A stretch of DNA of 64,000 nt. It comes from Eremomyces bilateralis CBS 781.70 (Eukaryota > Ascomycota > Dothideomycetes > Eremomycetales > Eremomycetaceae). The notes beneath the pieces are model-generated. The model did not search any database and was not told the origin of the DNA. It was given only the letters and a program-made list of their open reading frames with translations. The stretch is taken from assembly GCF_010015585.1 (NCBI RefSeq), contig NW_022985071.1, positions 1,050,112-1,114,111 on the forward strand, read 5' to 3'. This document shows, piece after piece, positions 12,804-24,100 of this stretch (the first letter of the stretch is position 1; the number at the start of each line of letters is the position of its first letter). The translations under genes were made by a program, and so were the position numbers.

Positions 12804-15120
12804 TATCGTAGTTCTATGAGTATCGCATTACCGATCTTATGGGCGGGGTGGATTGCGATTCCACAGCTTCGAGGATATGATCGGGGTCTCGAAGAAATAT
12901 AAACCGAGAGCAAAACTCATGTCGCGTCCAACTGGGTGCAAGCAATTAAGCAGTCTTAGCAAGGCAATCCTTTTATTCTAGTTTCCATTGCTCGAATCGA
13001 GGACGACTTGGAGGGATCGATGTTCAGGGTCGGATCCAAACAAAGAATGGAAAAGCTGCGGTACAACAATCGAATACGACGCAAAGTCTAGTAGCGGGGG
13101 AAACAATGCAGGAAATGCAGGAAACGCGGGGGACGATAAAGAACAAAGGCCACAGTGCTTCTTCGCTTTATGCTATTGATGGGAGATGTTTGAAGATGCG
13201 TGATAACTGAGGTTGTCAAACACAACATGAGGTACGTACCCACCATAGACAGGCAGGTGGTGCATGTGGACACTGGACTCGAGACGCTCAGCTTCAACTT
13301 TTACGACTCCAACCCTGCCATAACTCCACTCGGCTTCAAAAGCGGCTGGATTCGAGAGCCAGGGCTTATGATAAATGACTATTATTGGCGACACATCGGC
13401 GAGAGGAGCAAGTCGGCCAGGGGCGGTACATAGTACGCAGGCTGGGGCATAGAAGGCTTAGGCGCTTGGCAGGCGGGCAGGATTGGCGTCCAGCCATCAA
13501 CATTCGACTCCTTTTCGCTGCCGATCTGGGACGAATCCCGACAATTGATGATGACAATCCGCATGGACAGAAACACTGGTGACTGAAGGTTCTGGGTTTA
13601 CCGTGAAATCAGAAAAGTCAAGCGTCAAGCGTCAAGACACAGTCAAGGGCGATTCAACCCGACTATTCCCTCCGGTATTCCGCTGTTTGCTAAGGGTAAA
13701 TACTAGAATGTCGAATGGACGATGTTGGTAAGGGGAAAATACTGACCGTAATTATATGTGGTACAAGCATAGGCAATTATGGTACTCCTTGATATCGTAT
13801 AACTTATACCAATATGCATGAACTTGAAATTGGTATACTTATCAGTCTTAACACCATTCTCCAAACCCACCTACATCACAGTTGCGCCATGCTGGCGGAA
13901 ATCGGAATTGACCCATTGATGAAACGGTGGAGGACGTTTGTTTCACTGGGAATGGCTATCTTTGTTCCCAATTCCCAAGGTCCTCAACCATCTCATTTCT
14001 CAACAAAGTCAACAAGGGGTTGCGGATCCGGGGGTTGAAATCAGGGTACAATTCCGGCCCCGATCAGCCACAACCCTCAGGTGGGACTAACGCTGTCTAG
14101 ATTTTGGAGTCTACTAATAGAGTATCGTCAATTCGTCATGAACAGAACAAAAAGTCAATCATGGGGTTTTCAATTCAATTACTATAATGGTAGACAGCAG
14201 TATCAAGCCATTGTATGGAATAACCCAGTGCCAACGGTGGATTCATTAGGCGGTTGAATGAGGCATCGTATGAGACACCACCATCGATAAGATTCCCGCA
14301 TCCCGCATATTGAATCTCCTGACCGAGTGTCAGGATCGCTTCGGAGATAGGAGTAAGGAACCCCAGACATAACAGGTAATTCAGCCAACTGAACCAGGAT
14401 GCACTATCGTTTATTAAGTCCGATCTCGTCCCCAAGCGCGCGAGGCGGTCAAGAGCTCGAGAAAAAATGGGTGATATGATTTGTCTACCTGAGCTTCGAA
14501 CTTCGAACCACCGTGGACCGGACTCGTTCTCCCTATCGGATCCCGAAGCGGCGCGTCATTTTTGGTGATGCTTCGTCCGCTTCTTGCACGACTCGTCGGA
14601 CAGGGAACCGGGGAGGAAGTAAAGGGTTCCGCGTGGACGGGACCGCTGCTTTAACAACACCACACACCCAAGTACTTAAATACGTCGACCCCTCGTGTCT
14701 CGCGGAGTCGCAGATGATCTCATGATCTCATGATCCATTCGGGAGAACGACTGGTTACCATCCCTCTCAAATCTCATTCATCGGGTTGAGCCGTTGAAGG
14801 AGCTCAGTACTTACCTATCATATATCTTCAACTTCGCCTCCTCCCCAAACCCTTGGAAGCTCAGGCTGCTTAGCTTGATTTCCCCGCATTCTTTGACCCC
14901 TTCATGTTATGGGGCTGCTAGCTTGTGCATATTGATTATCACTGAACATTGTTGCTCGTCGGTCTGGACTCCGGACTGCTCCTTCACTCAATTGTCGTCA
15001 AGTTCTCAAGTCCTTCCTTTGCCTATTAATTGGCACTCTGCCCTGCCGTTCCCCCCTTTTCGACATCCATCCGCCCTCTCCATTCCGATCCGGATATCAT
15101 AAATAAGCAGGAGAACCATC
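12804..15120. other. Intergenic gap
   Basis: Nothing recognisable. Short frames on both strands (for example minus 14175-14435) show no known motif or plausible splice partners. The right end, around 14.5-15.1 kb, is pyrimidine-rich and is probably the promoter and 5' leader of the gene starting at 15121. Confidence 0.45.
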
Positions 15121-15876
15121 ATGGCCGCCTCCCGAGCCTCCTCGATCCGTGCTCTCCGCCGCATGGCCTCCAACTCTACCCCTTCCACTACTCGCTCGCT
15201 CCATATGACGGGTCCGGCGACATATCCGTCGTCCCTGTTGACTAGCGAGCGCACTGCCGCCACTACCGCCGTGGAACAGTCCAAGCAGTCGAAACCTGCT
15301 CGTCCCGCCGAGTCCAGCCCTGCGACGAGCGCCACCCCAGCGCGTCACTTCAATACCAGTCGCGCCTTGAAGGCGGTGAATGACACCTCTCCCATTGACT
15401 TCGCGTATCTGCCGGAATTCGATCCGGATAGCCAGGTCACGCCGGTGGCGGTCCGTGTCCCGCTGTTGCCAGTCGGGTTATATCCAAACACGTCCACGTA
15501 TGAGGATAACACTTCGGAATCGGTATGACCCCTTCGCGTTTTTCCTTTCTATGACAGTGAATGTTCACCTCTGAGATATTGGGAGTGCAAAGCGTGGGGT
15601 CACCTTTTCTCCATGCTAACATCATCACCACAGGTCATGCGTCCCGAAATCTTCACCGCGTCTGCAGACGGAACCCACATCTCCGCCCCGTCGGCGTTCG
15701 CGGATATCCATGACAACGGCGCCGGTGAGATCGACTACAATAAGATCGCCGATGGCCTATCGGCAGCGGTGGGCAGCATCCGCGGTGCCCTTCCCACCGA
15801 AGAAGTTGGAATGGTGAAGCAGGTGTGGCATGACCTGCTGGACGACGTGCTCGGTCCGAAGAAATCCAGCGCGTGA
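15121..15876 (+). CDS. Conserved-looking predicted mitochondrial protein, unknown function
   Basis: Two exons, 15121-15522 and 15634-15876, separated by a 111-nt intron (GTATGA donor, CTAAC branch, CACAG acceptor), give 214 residues. The N-terminal 90 residues are rich in Arg, Ser, Thr and Ala with almost no acidic residues (MAASRASSIRALRRMASN), and RHFNTSRAL follows at about residue 75. This is a typical mitochondrial targeting region. The rest is acidic and soluble, with PIDFAYLPEFDPD and, near the end, NKIADGLSAAVGSIRGALP and VKQVWHDLLDDVLGPKK. I do not recognise the family. Clean splicing, codon use and a pyrimidine-rich promoter argue that it is real. The location is inferred from composition only. 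Confidence 0.75.
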
Positions 15877-16400
15877 AGCAAGCACGAGATGAGATGGTTC
15901 TAAGATGCGTCAGGGTCGCATGGGGAAAATGATTCAATGTCTCTTACTACCTGTATGTCACACAAGGTGGCGTGGTCACCGAAGTTTGTTTGAGAGCGTC
16001 CTGGTAATGGAAATTAGCGACGGGTCTCATCCAAGTGCTGGACGGCTACTCGATTGCTATTCCGTACTATTAATGAGATATGACTTCATCCCTATGGTCA
16101 AGCCTTTTAACCAAAGTTCCCCGGTCATGGCGTTGCGTGTATTGTAGAGCTTCGGTGACATGGACATGCTACTCGGACTTTTTCCGCCTATTATGTAAAT
16201 ACATACCCAACTTCCCTTTCGACCACAAGCCAGCCGGGAAATACAGAGGGAACAGTAATTATCAGAGTTGAGAAAGATCTTGATTCTGAATTGTCTAAAT
16301 GAACCGCTAACTATGCGTTGCTTCATATCATCCATCCTCGGGTCACACTTCCCCTTCCCTATGTATCCCTTGCTTCTATTCGGTCCAATCAGACCACAAT

Positions 16401-16436
16401 GTGAATCGAGTGAATCCAGTGAATCCAGTGAATCGA
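16401..16436. repeat. 9-bp tandem repeat, 4 copies
   Basis: Four consecutive 9-mers of the form gtgaatcSa (S = g or c) occur at 16401-16436, read directly. It is a minisatellite in the intergenic region. Confidence 0.9.
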
Positions 16437-16502
16437 TGGCCAGAGCAACAAAACCAACGCGAGAGGAGCCACCCCCTTCGACCTAGCCAATCTATTTGAT
16501 AT

Positions 16503-16557
16503 CCCGTTTCTTTCCCGTTTCTTTCCCGTTTCTTGCCCGTTTCTTGCCATTTCTTTC
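16503..16557. repeat. 11-bp tandem repeat, about 5 copies
   Basis: Four copies of cccgtttcttK (K = t or g) and a fifth degenerate copy run head to tail, making a polypyrimidine tract on the plus strand just beyond the 3' end of the kinase gene. Confidence 0.9.
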
Positions 16558-16874
16558 CAAACTCGGTACTGGTACACTGGAATGTCCATCTCGGACAAAA
16601 AATATAAATGACCCAAAAAAAGCATCCCTACATGCTCCCGATTCATCCCATGCCGTGTGTCCGGTCGTAAATGTAGCACCAACTACGTCCCATGAGTGCA
16701 AATACGCCAGATCTCGCCTCAACCAAACGTGCGCCAAGTGAAAACTGTTCGAACAAGATATTCGAGCAGAAAACGAAATCATCATGAACGAACAAGGGGT
16801 GCAAGCTGGTACCGATAATGTCCAAACCAGTTTGGTGAGTGGTGTTTGTGTTTGTGTTTAGGGTGGATGGGAGA

Positions 16875-19800
16875 TTAACTTCCCCCTTCTGCTTGGAGCT
16901 CCCCCTCCTGGCGCTCTGCCTCATCGCCTATCGCCGATTGTCGATCGATCTTCTTCATGGTGTTGTTGCTTCCACTGCGCGTGGTTTTCATGGATGAAAT
17001 GGTTGTGGCTCGTCGGGTCCTCCGCCGGGCAATTTCGGCATTCGACACGCTCTGGCTTCGCGAAAGCCCTTGTTTGTTCCGGTGATTACGACTCATGACG
17101 AGGAAGTCGTCAGAGTCGTCAGAGTCGACCGCATCGTCCCCAGTATAGTCGTCCGGTGCGTAGCCGTCATCTTCCTCATGAGTGTTTCGAGGAGCCGACG
17201 ATTGGGGAACGACAAGGCTTGGTGACATCGGAGAAATTTGGACAACCGGCGCAACATTCTGCTTCACTTCCTTGACTGTATATTCTTCTTCTGGCACCGA
17301 CGAATTGGCGGACGCAACGGACGGCATCGATGGGTGAGAGGTCGATTGGGACATGCCTGAAGTGAACTGGTCTTCCGACGAGCTGGAAGGTATATGACTC
17401 GATGAACCCGCACCAGTGTGTTGCGATGCGCCATCCAATGCAACCGCAGGCCCCGTTCCCTCTGCGCTTTGCCTCAGGAACAAATGGTCGTCCGGACTAG
17501 GAGGACAAACCGGATTCGCCGCGTTCAGAGCCTCGGCCTGAGCCCTTGACGGTGGCCGGTCGCGGACATAATTCTCTTTCTGCACCTTCCGTCGAAGTAT
17601 GTCTTCTTTGGCCTTATCAAAACGTTCGTCGGACGCTTGCCGCGCTTGCCGGCTGCTCGGTCGAGGCTCAGGGTCGAAGCTCAGCGGCAGGAACCGGTCG
17701 TTCGCAAGGGAACTGCTCGATCCTTGCTTGGAGATTTCGTTGTAGGCGACAGAGGGGGCGCGCGAGGACATGGGGCTCGCTGCAGCGGAGCTGGTAGGAG
17801 TCGACGTGTCGCGAAGGAGAGCCGGAGGATCTAGGTAGCCGCCAGCGACCGTTCGGCTAAACCCGACGCTCGGTTCCCCGTGTTGATAATCACTGGCTAG
17901 GCTCTCCTTGGATCTCGAACGTTCATCTTGCCGCGATCGATCTCGGCTTCGGACCGTGCGGAGGAGGGTGCTTGCCCCTTCCCAGATCCCGCCGAGTGCG
18001 GATAGCGAGGGGGGCTGCTCGGACGAGGTCTGGGCAAGGCCTTCCGGAATTGTCGTAACCGTTTCTTCGCCGCTGCTAGATGGTTTCAGCGTCCGCGTCG
18101 ATCCAAAGGAGAGGTCGATGGGTGGTTCATGCTGACCGTGGAATGGCCGAGATCGTTCGTGATCGTACGATAGACTCTCAGAAGACTGGACTGAAGGGAA
18201 AGGGGATTCCGGACGGGAAGCAGGACCAAGGAAAAAGTCCCCGCGCTCAGTAGACCCGGGGCTTGCCACCACGCTCTGGGACAAAGGATGATCTCCTTCA
18301 CGGGATGGCTTGATCACGGTCGGTAAAGTCTCGTCGATCCTTGACCCGAGACGGCGGCCATCTTGACTAATAGTACTGCTGGATGATGTGGCCGAGGGAG
18401 GCCAACCATCGGCATTCGAACCACTTGCTGAGCTCTTGGCTCGTCGCCGAGACGACGCACTTCGGTTGATACTGACGCCAATGGCGCCCCCGATCTTGCT
18501 GACGATGCTGCGCATCCGTTCCACGACTGTGAGCGGGACAACGGCGTCGGCAACATCCTCCTTGGAAACTTCGATTCGCTTGCCTTTCGTTTGGCGCGAA
18601 GGATCGGTTTCGTCTAACCACGCCGGTGCATCTTGGATACCTTCAAGGATCCACGGATGATGCTTCACCTCGGTCAGATTGATACGGCGCGTGGGATCTT
18701 TGATGAAGAGACGGCGGAGGAGATCGTAGAGTTCGTCATCGATGTCTTCATATTCGAATTCATGGGGTAATCGCTTGCCAGAATTCAGCGGTCGGAGGCC
18801 CCGAGCCGCTCGGTCGTCCACTGCCTTGAGACGCTTGCGGGGAATGTAAACGTCCTGTTCGGCAATCATCCGCATCAAAGCAAAGGCATTGTGGTCGTGA
18901 AAGGGAACACGTCCGTACACGAGGCAATAGAGAGTCACGCCTAAGGCCCAGACATCGATCTGCTCGGTGATGGGCTTACGTTCGGTGTCGAGATCGGTAT
19001 CGCAGAGTTCCGGAGCATAGAAAGCAGGGGTTCCGACGGTTTTGGCGAGCTCGATTGCTTCATCCACATCAGGCGCATCCGATTCTGATTGGTCTTCGCC
19101 CGGCGGGCGCGCTTCACGCCCTAAGTATGAGACCCCAAAGTCGGAAATCTTGATGCGCCGATCTTTCGTTTCGAGCAGATTTGCCGGCTTGATATCCCGA
19201 TGGATGACTCCTTGGTAATGCAGATATTCCAGGCCCAGTACGGTGTCTCGGAATGCGGTTCGCGTCGCCTGAAGAGTCATGAGGGGAACATATTTGAAGT
19301 GCTCGGGAACGTAAGGACCAACGTCCAACCCCAGCACCGGCGAGGAGGCACCGCTAAGCGAACTGGGAGTACGTCGGCCGGAGAAGTTCGATTCATAGGC
19401 TCCGTACATTGTGCCTTCGAGTCCAGTCGCGTTGAATTCGCTAGAAGATGGGTGATGATTTTGAAGCTTGCCCTCGATCTCGGCATAAGCTGCGTCCGCC
19501 CCATCGTGGCTGAGGGGACCCGTGATAGTCCGTTCCCCCGCCAGCGGGGACGGCGGAGCGACACTGTTGCGGCGGCTGAAGTCTGATTGGTAAGCATCGT
19601 AGTCAGAACCAGAGGAGTCAATATTCGTGGGATCTCCCATCATGGACGGGTTACGGGACCCCGCTCCATCACTGCTGGCCTCGTCTTCTGATTCTGCACC
19701 ATGCTCGATACTCCATAAATCGGGACCCGACAAGGAGTGCTTCATATGTTCATGCTCTTGAGAACGACGTTTTTCCTCTCTCTCGCGTCGTCGGGAGGCT

Positions 19801-21119
19801 TCCTCGATGATGCGATCGTCTTCGATTAAAGCCGCCTGGTCTTCGAACCGGCCCTGTGATTCCCGCTGGTAACGTCGATACTCGATTAACGTAATTTCGG
19901 GCTCGCCTTCGGTCCGCCATTTGATCTCACCCATCTCGACATGTTCGAGGACAATATAGACCTTCTTAAATGACGGATCGTCGATGACCTCAAGCAGACT
20001 GACGATATTCGAGTGTCGAGCTTTCTTGAGGATGGCGATCTCTCGTTTGATTTTGTCCTCGTGGCTTCCGGTTTTCCCCAGTCGTCTCCTTTTGGAATAC
20101 CGTTCTACGATCTTAATGGCCACATTCTGGTCCGTTTCAAGATCTCGGCCCAGCTTGACCTTTCCGTGCACACCACGGCCCAATTCATCAATGATTTCGT
20201 AGTGGTTGATGATCTTGCGACCGGAGATCGGGTCGACATCCTTTTCGGCGACATGAGTTTCTCTTGGTGTTTGGCGATGTGTGTAATGAAGGAAAGGGCT
20301 GGGGTACCCTTCCTGTATTTCCGAGAAGTCGTTTCGCATGGGAGAACCACCAGGCGTGAAGAGACTGGGGCTACTGATCGGCGAATTGCCTACAGTCTTG
20401 GAACCTGTCTCTATGGAGTGTAGTAGATCTTCACTGCCACGCAGAATCGCAGATGCTGACGAGGTGTGAGACGGCCGATGAAATGGTTGCGAGCTGTGAG
20501 TTCTGAGGTAGGGACGTGGGTAGGGGGTGGGGTGCACTTGATGTTGCAAGGCAGCGTATGATTGATCAGGAAATATAGGGAACCCATTCCAGTCCTTTGC
20601 GTAAAGCTGACTCAATGGTCGCGGGGGGCGGATGGTGCTGGTGCTGATCGTGGACGCTCCAGAAATATCTCTTTGGATTTCGGGGCGACGGGGAACGTGC
20701 GAACTCTCGGAACTACTCGTGTGTTCATGCTCGTCTTCGAGCAGAGAAGCTGACGGAATCATCGCGGTCGTTGGAGTTTCGGCAGAGGAGAGATCGTTAT
20801 CCGCCCTCTCTGGAACCAGCCGTTGGGTCGTGTCGAGCGAGGGGTGATGGGCGACATCTTCTGCGGTATCCGTCCACTGCCCATGGACTGACCGATCTTG
20901 CAAAGCATCTAGCACAGGCTCCTTCTTCTCTAGACCCTTACCCGCGGTCGACTCAGAAGACTTCGTCGCGAATTCTTGGCCGACATCGACAAAGTGCGGT
21001 GGATATTCTAACGAAGCCGAGCCTGATACTATTGCACCTCCGAGTGTGACTCGCTGCTCGTCGAGCGACTCCGAAGGCACCGTCACCGGTTCGGAGCGCT
21101 CGGGTATTTCCTCACTCAT
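16875..21119 (-). CDS. Large Ser/Thr kinase of the Ssp1/Sak1 (CaMKK/LKB1-like) family
   Basis: A single uninterrupted frame of 1414 residues. The kinase domain starts at about residue 306 (HYEIIDELGRGVHGKVKLG). The ATP-binding lysine is in VAIKIVERYSKRRRLGK (about 336), the catalytic loop is VIHRDIKPANLL (about 638-649) and the magnesium motif DFG is at about 660-662, followed by GTPAFYAPEL. A stretch of about 200 low-complexity, charged residues (about 403-607) splits the domain between the hinge and the catalytic loop. Long disordered Ser-rich tails flank the domain. The family (Ssp1 in fission yeast; Sak1, Tos3 and Elm1 in budding yeast) phosphorylates the activation loop of the AMPK/Snf1 kinase. 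Assignment to this family is by the domain's sequence flavour; substrate is inferred. Confidence 0.88.
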   Translation of the reverse strand: MSEEIPERSEPVTVPSESLDEQRVTLGGAIVSGSASLEYPPHFVDVGQEFATKSSESTAGKGLEKKEPVLDALQDRSVHGQWTDTAEDVAHHPSLDTTQRLVPERADNDLSSAETPTTAMIPSASLLEDEHEHTSSSESSHVPRRPEIQRDISGASTISTSTIRPPRPLSQLYAKDWNGFPIFPDQSYAALQHQVHPTPYPRPYLRTHSSQPFHRPSHTSSASAILRGSEDLLHSIETGSKTVGNSPISSPSLFTPGGSPMRNDFSEIQEGYPSPFLHYTHRQTPRETHVAEKDVDPISGRKIINHYEIIDELGRGVHGKVKLGRDLETDQNVAIKIVERYSKRRRLGKTGSHEDKIKREIAILKKARHSNIVSLLEVIDDPSFKKVYIVLEHVEMGEIKWRTEGEPEITLIEYRRYQRESQGRFEDQAALIEDDRIIEEASRRREREEKRRSQEHEHMKHSLSGPDLWSIEHGAESEDEASSDGAGSRNPSMMGDPTNIDSSGSDYDAYQSDFSRRNSVAPPSPLAGERTITGPLSHDGADAAYAEIEGKLQNHHPSSSEFNATGLEGTMYGAYESNFSGRRTPSSLSGASSPVLGLDVGPYVPEHFKYVPLMTLQATRTAFRDTVLGLEYLHYQGVIHRDIKPANLLETKDRRIKISDFGVSYLGREARPPGEDQSESDAPDVDEAIELAKTVGTPAFYAPELCDTDLDTERKPITEQIDVWALGVTLYCLVYGRVPFHDHNAFALMRMIAEQDVYIPRKRLKAVDDRAARGLRPLNSGKRLPHEFEYEDIDDELYDLLRRLFIKDPTRRINLTEVKHHPWILEGIQDAPAWLDETDPSRQTKGKRIEVSKEDVADAVVPLTVVERMRSIVSKIGGAIGVSINRSASSRRRAKSSASGSNADGWPPSATSSSSTISQDGRRLGSRIDETLPTVIKPSREGDHPLSQSVVASPGSTERGDFFLGPASRPESPFPSVQSSESLSYDHERSRPFHGQHEPPIDLSFGSTRTLKPSSSGEETVTTIPEGLAQTSSEQPPSLSALGGIWEGASTLLRTVRSRDRSRQDERSRSKESLASDYQHGEPSVGFSRTVAGGYLDPPALLRDTSTPTSSAAASPMSSRAPSVAYNEISKQGSSSSLANDRFLPLSFDPEPRPSSRQARQASDERFDKAKEDILRRKVQKENYVRDRPPSRAQAEALNAANPVCPPSPDDHLFLRQSAEGTGPAVALDGASQHTGAGSSSHIPSSSSEDQFTSGMSQSTSHPSMPSVASANSSVPEEEYTVKEVKQNVAPVVQISPMSPSLVVPQSSAPRNTHEEDDGYAPDDYTGDDAVDSDDSDDFLVMSRNHRNKQGLSRSQSVSNAEIARRRTRRATTISSMKTTRSGSNNTMKKIDRQSAIGDEAERQEGELQAEGGS

Positions 21120-24100
21120 CTCGGCACACCTATCCGATCGATGTTCGATAGGTTGAAGGTCGGTTGACGGCTATCACCTTCGCTTCCATTTACTCCTCCA
21201 CTGATTGTCCTCTAAGAATTTTCGAGTCCGTCCGCCCTCCGCGGCCCAGACATAATGGGCTTCTCAGCCCTGGTACTAAGGCGCGGGGCGAGGTGAGGAT
21301 GGGGGTTCGATGGCGCTCGAACGGACGAGGAATAGTATGGATCGGCAGGTGCTTTTGGTACTTGACGGTTGAGGTCGTGAAGAGTCGCGCCGTAGAGCCG
21401 CTGTACGTAGTGATTCCAGTCTGCGGTCGTCTAGGAACGGGGTGGCTGCAATAAGCGCGTCCGCTAATGGTGAGGGTGGTGATCGGATATGTGCCAGATG
21501 ACTGTCAAGTGAGAGGACAAACTAGGACAAAGCGAAGGGAATCGTTAGCTGTGGAGCTCGAAGCACGCAATTCAACAGGACCAAGAATGCAGTCAATCTC
21601 AAGAAAGAACCAATTCACAGCGAGTGCTGTCTATTGAATGATCAATTGGGTGAGTGCGTACCTTTTCAGCGGGGGAGGGCAAACCGGGTGGTTGTGGTTC
21701 AAGATGCTCAATAGGCTTGAGGAGGGGCGGGCAACCAACTCAACAACGGAATCGCTAGGAACTTGGGAAGGATGATCAACGGGACCAGCAAGTGGACGAG
21801 GGAGCCGAAGCCAAAAGCAGAAAACTGTGCACGGGGACGGGGAAAGGGAAAGGATGCAATTGCACAATGAGGGACAAGTATTAATACACAGATGTCGAGG
21901 AGAAAAGAGGGAGGAAGCGAGATGAAGAGTGGGAGGGTATCGTCATCACGATGGGAGGAAATGGACTCAAATCGTGAAATAGAGGATGAAAGGCGGCGGG
22001 CCTGGGATTAAGTTTACTGTACGGAATAATACGGTACAGGATCCACTGGCAATCCACTGGCAATCTGACATGGATCATCAGTTCATGTTCGATCATTGAT
22101 GGGAAGTTGGGAACTCATCACTCTTAAGCCTTAACTGTGGGATGGTTGAGACGAAGTTGGGAACTTGGGACTGGTGGGAATTAGGGGGGTGCTGGGGGGG
22201 TGCTGTGGTTATTTCACAGTGATATACGGATACTGATATTTTGATTTGGGGGGGAGGGATCTGGGAGGAAGGGGTTGCAGGACAGAGCCCAAAGTAAGGA
22301 GGATTTCCAGGTAATATTCGCGTAACTTTGGCGGTTGCCACCTCTCAACCATCCGGGTATTCGCAAGTGATGGATGATAGAATCAGGCCACTTTAGGAAC
22401 TGCAGCAGTGCAACGGGACCATGGGTTCATTGTTCTGAAATATATTCTTTGGTATTCTTTGACTTTTCATTCGACAAAACACTGGGCTTGATGACGAATG
22501 GAATTGTAACGACTCCTGTCCACACAGATGACGAGCCAACAGGCTTGGCATAGATTCATCATCCATTAATTATAAATTACAATACCGTATAAAACTAGAA
22601 TTACACCCCACACCAGCGTCTTGCATCCATGGGACTTGGCGGATGGGCGTCTTCTGTGTCGGCTCTCACCAGATTCTGCTGCCACATTCCAAGACTCCAA
22701 CGAAATATAAAAGTCCCAACCACCCTGAGTTCTTCACTCCGCCACAGCGTCCTTGATTTGATGCTTCCGGGTACAGGAAAGAGAGAGAGAGCACAATGAG
22801 AAATCTTCTCTTGATTACGGCTATGAGCCTTCACGACTTGATTGTTCGTTCAGTGACGGAAGTGCTGTAGATAACTAGGCTGTCGATGTCATCCACCATA
22901 CCTGGTCAGTACAGTAGACAGTTTTAGCAGCCCTCCTTATCAAGACTTTTGCCCCTCCTCACCCATTGCACTGTGGTGTGGGCTCTCCTGAAGACAGAAG
23001 TCCTGATCAATAAAAACACGCTCACAGTCATCATGATTTATTCCATTTTTGCCCTCCAAAGCTGAATGCTCTCGATGATAGGCAGTCGTGTCTCTGTCCC
23101 GTGTGCCACACTCTCGCAACACCCTCCAGGCCTCCACTGTGGTAGATCGCAATACCTGGCCAAGGAGTCTGTTATCTGTCGCGGTCCTGATTACTGACAT
23201 GGGCCCCTTGAGCAGTCGACATCGCAATGTGTACGGCAGTTTGCCCTCCAGCCGCGTTCGCCGCGCAGATTCAACAGTAAGGTCCGGGTACCTATCGTGA
23301 ATACAGTACTTACCCGAGTCGGTTTCCAATTGCCGTCAGTATCATGGAATTCATGGTACACCCTAGGTTGCGAAAGGCTCTGCCGAGTAAATGCAAAGGC
23401 CAAATAGACCTGACAGATCCCCAGATTCTGTTCCTCCAAAGATTGGTTTCTTTTCTTCTTCCCGCTCTTGCGCCACGCGGAGAAAGATGCTGCCCGATTG
23501 AGCGATCGACCAGACCACCAACCAAGCTCTCCGAAGTCTGAACGGCGAACAATGAATGGACTGGAGTCTGGACCTCTTTGTCCTTTTTTCCCGCGTCTCT
23601 CGTCATTTCGTCACGCCGATTTGCCTACCACGCGCTGCATTGCACTTTGTTGGGACCATCATTGGCTCCTCATCTAACTCAGCCCTGGCATTTAATCCTG
23701 CCACCATCGTGGAGGTGGATGGCTCACCCAGTCATACCTCAGTCTTTACAGCCCTTAGGCTTCATCTTCAGGCCACTCAGGCATTCAGCACCATTGATCG
23801 CCCGGACCACCTGTTCGACAGCCTTATCCAATAGGCCCTGGGTTAGGGGCGGGGTTACTACTCGCGAATTCCGAAGCAGAGCCTGATGAGATGTCTCGGA
23901 CCAAGATTCAACTCCCATTTCTTATGAGGATCTAACCATCCGTAATCAGATGTTTGCGCGCTGTGCCGGCTGGGACCTACACGCTCCACAACGTGAACGC
24001 GGATATCAGGAAGACGAGGCTAACGCCTACAAGGAACCGGATCCTATCCCTGTCCCGATGCAGTGGTTCCCGTACAACATGACTGGAGACTATCCTATTG

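Larger units (their letters stand above)
15877..16874. other. Intergenic between convergent genes, with short tandem repeats
   Basis: This holds the 3' flanks of the mitochondrial-protein gene (+) and the large kinase gene (-). Two small tandem arrays occur at 16401-16436 and 16503-16557 and are listed separately. No gene was recognised. Confidence 0.5.
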
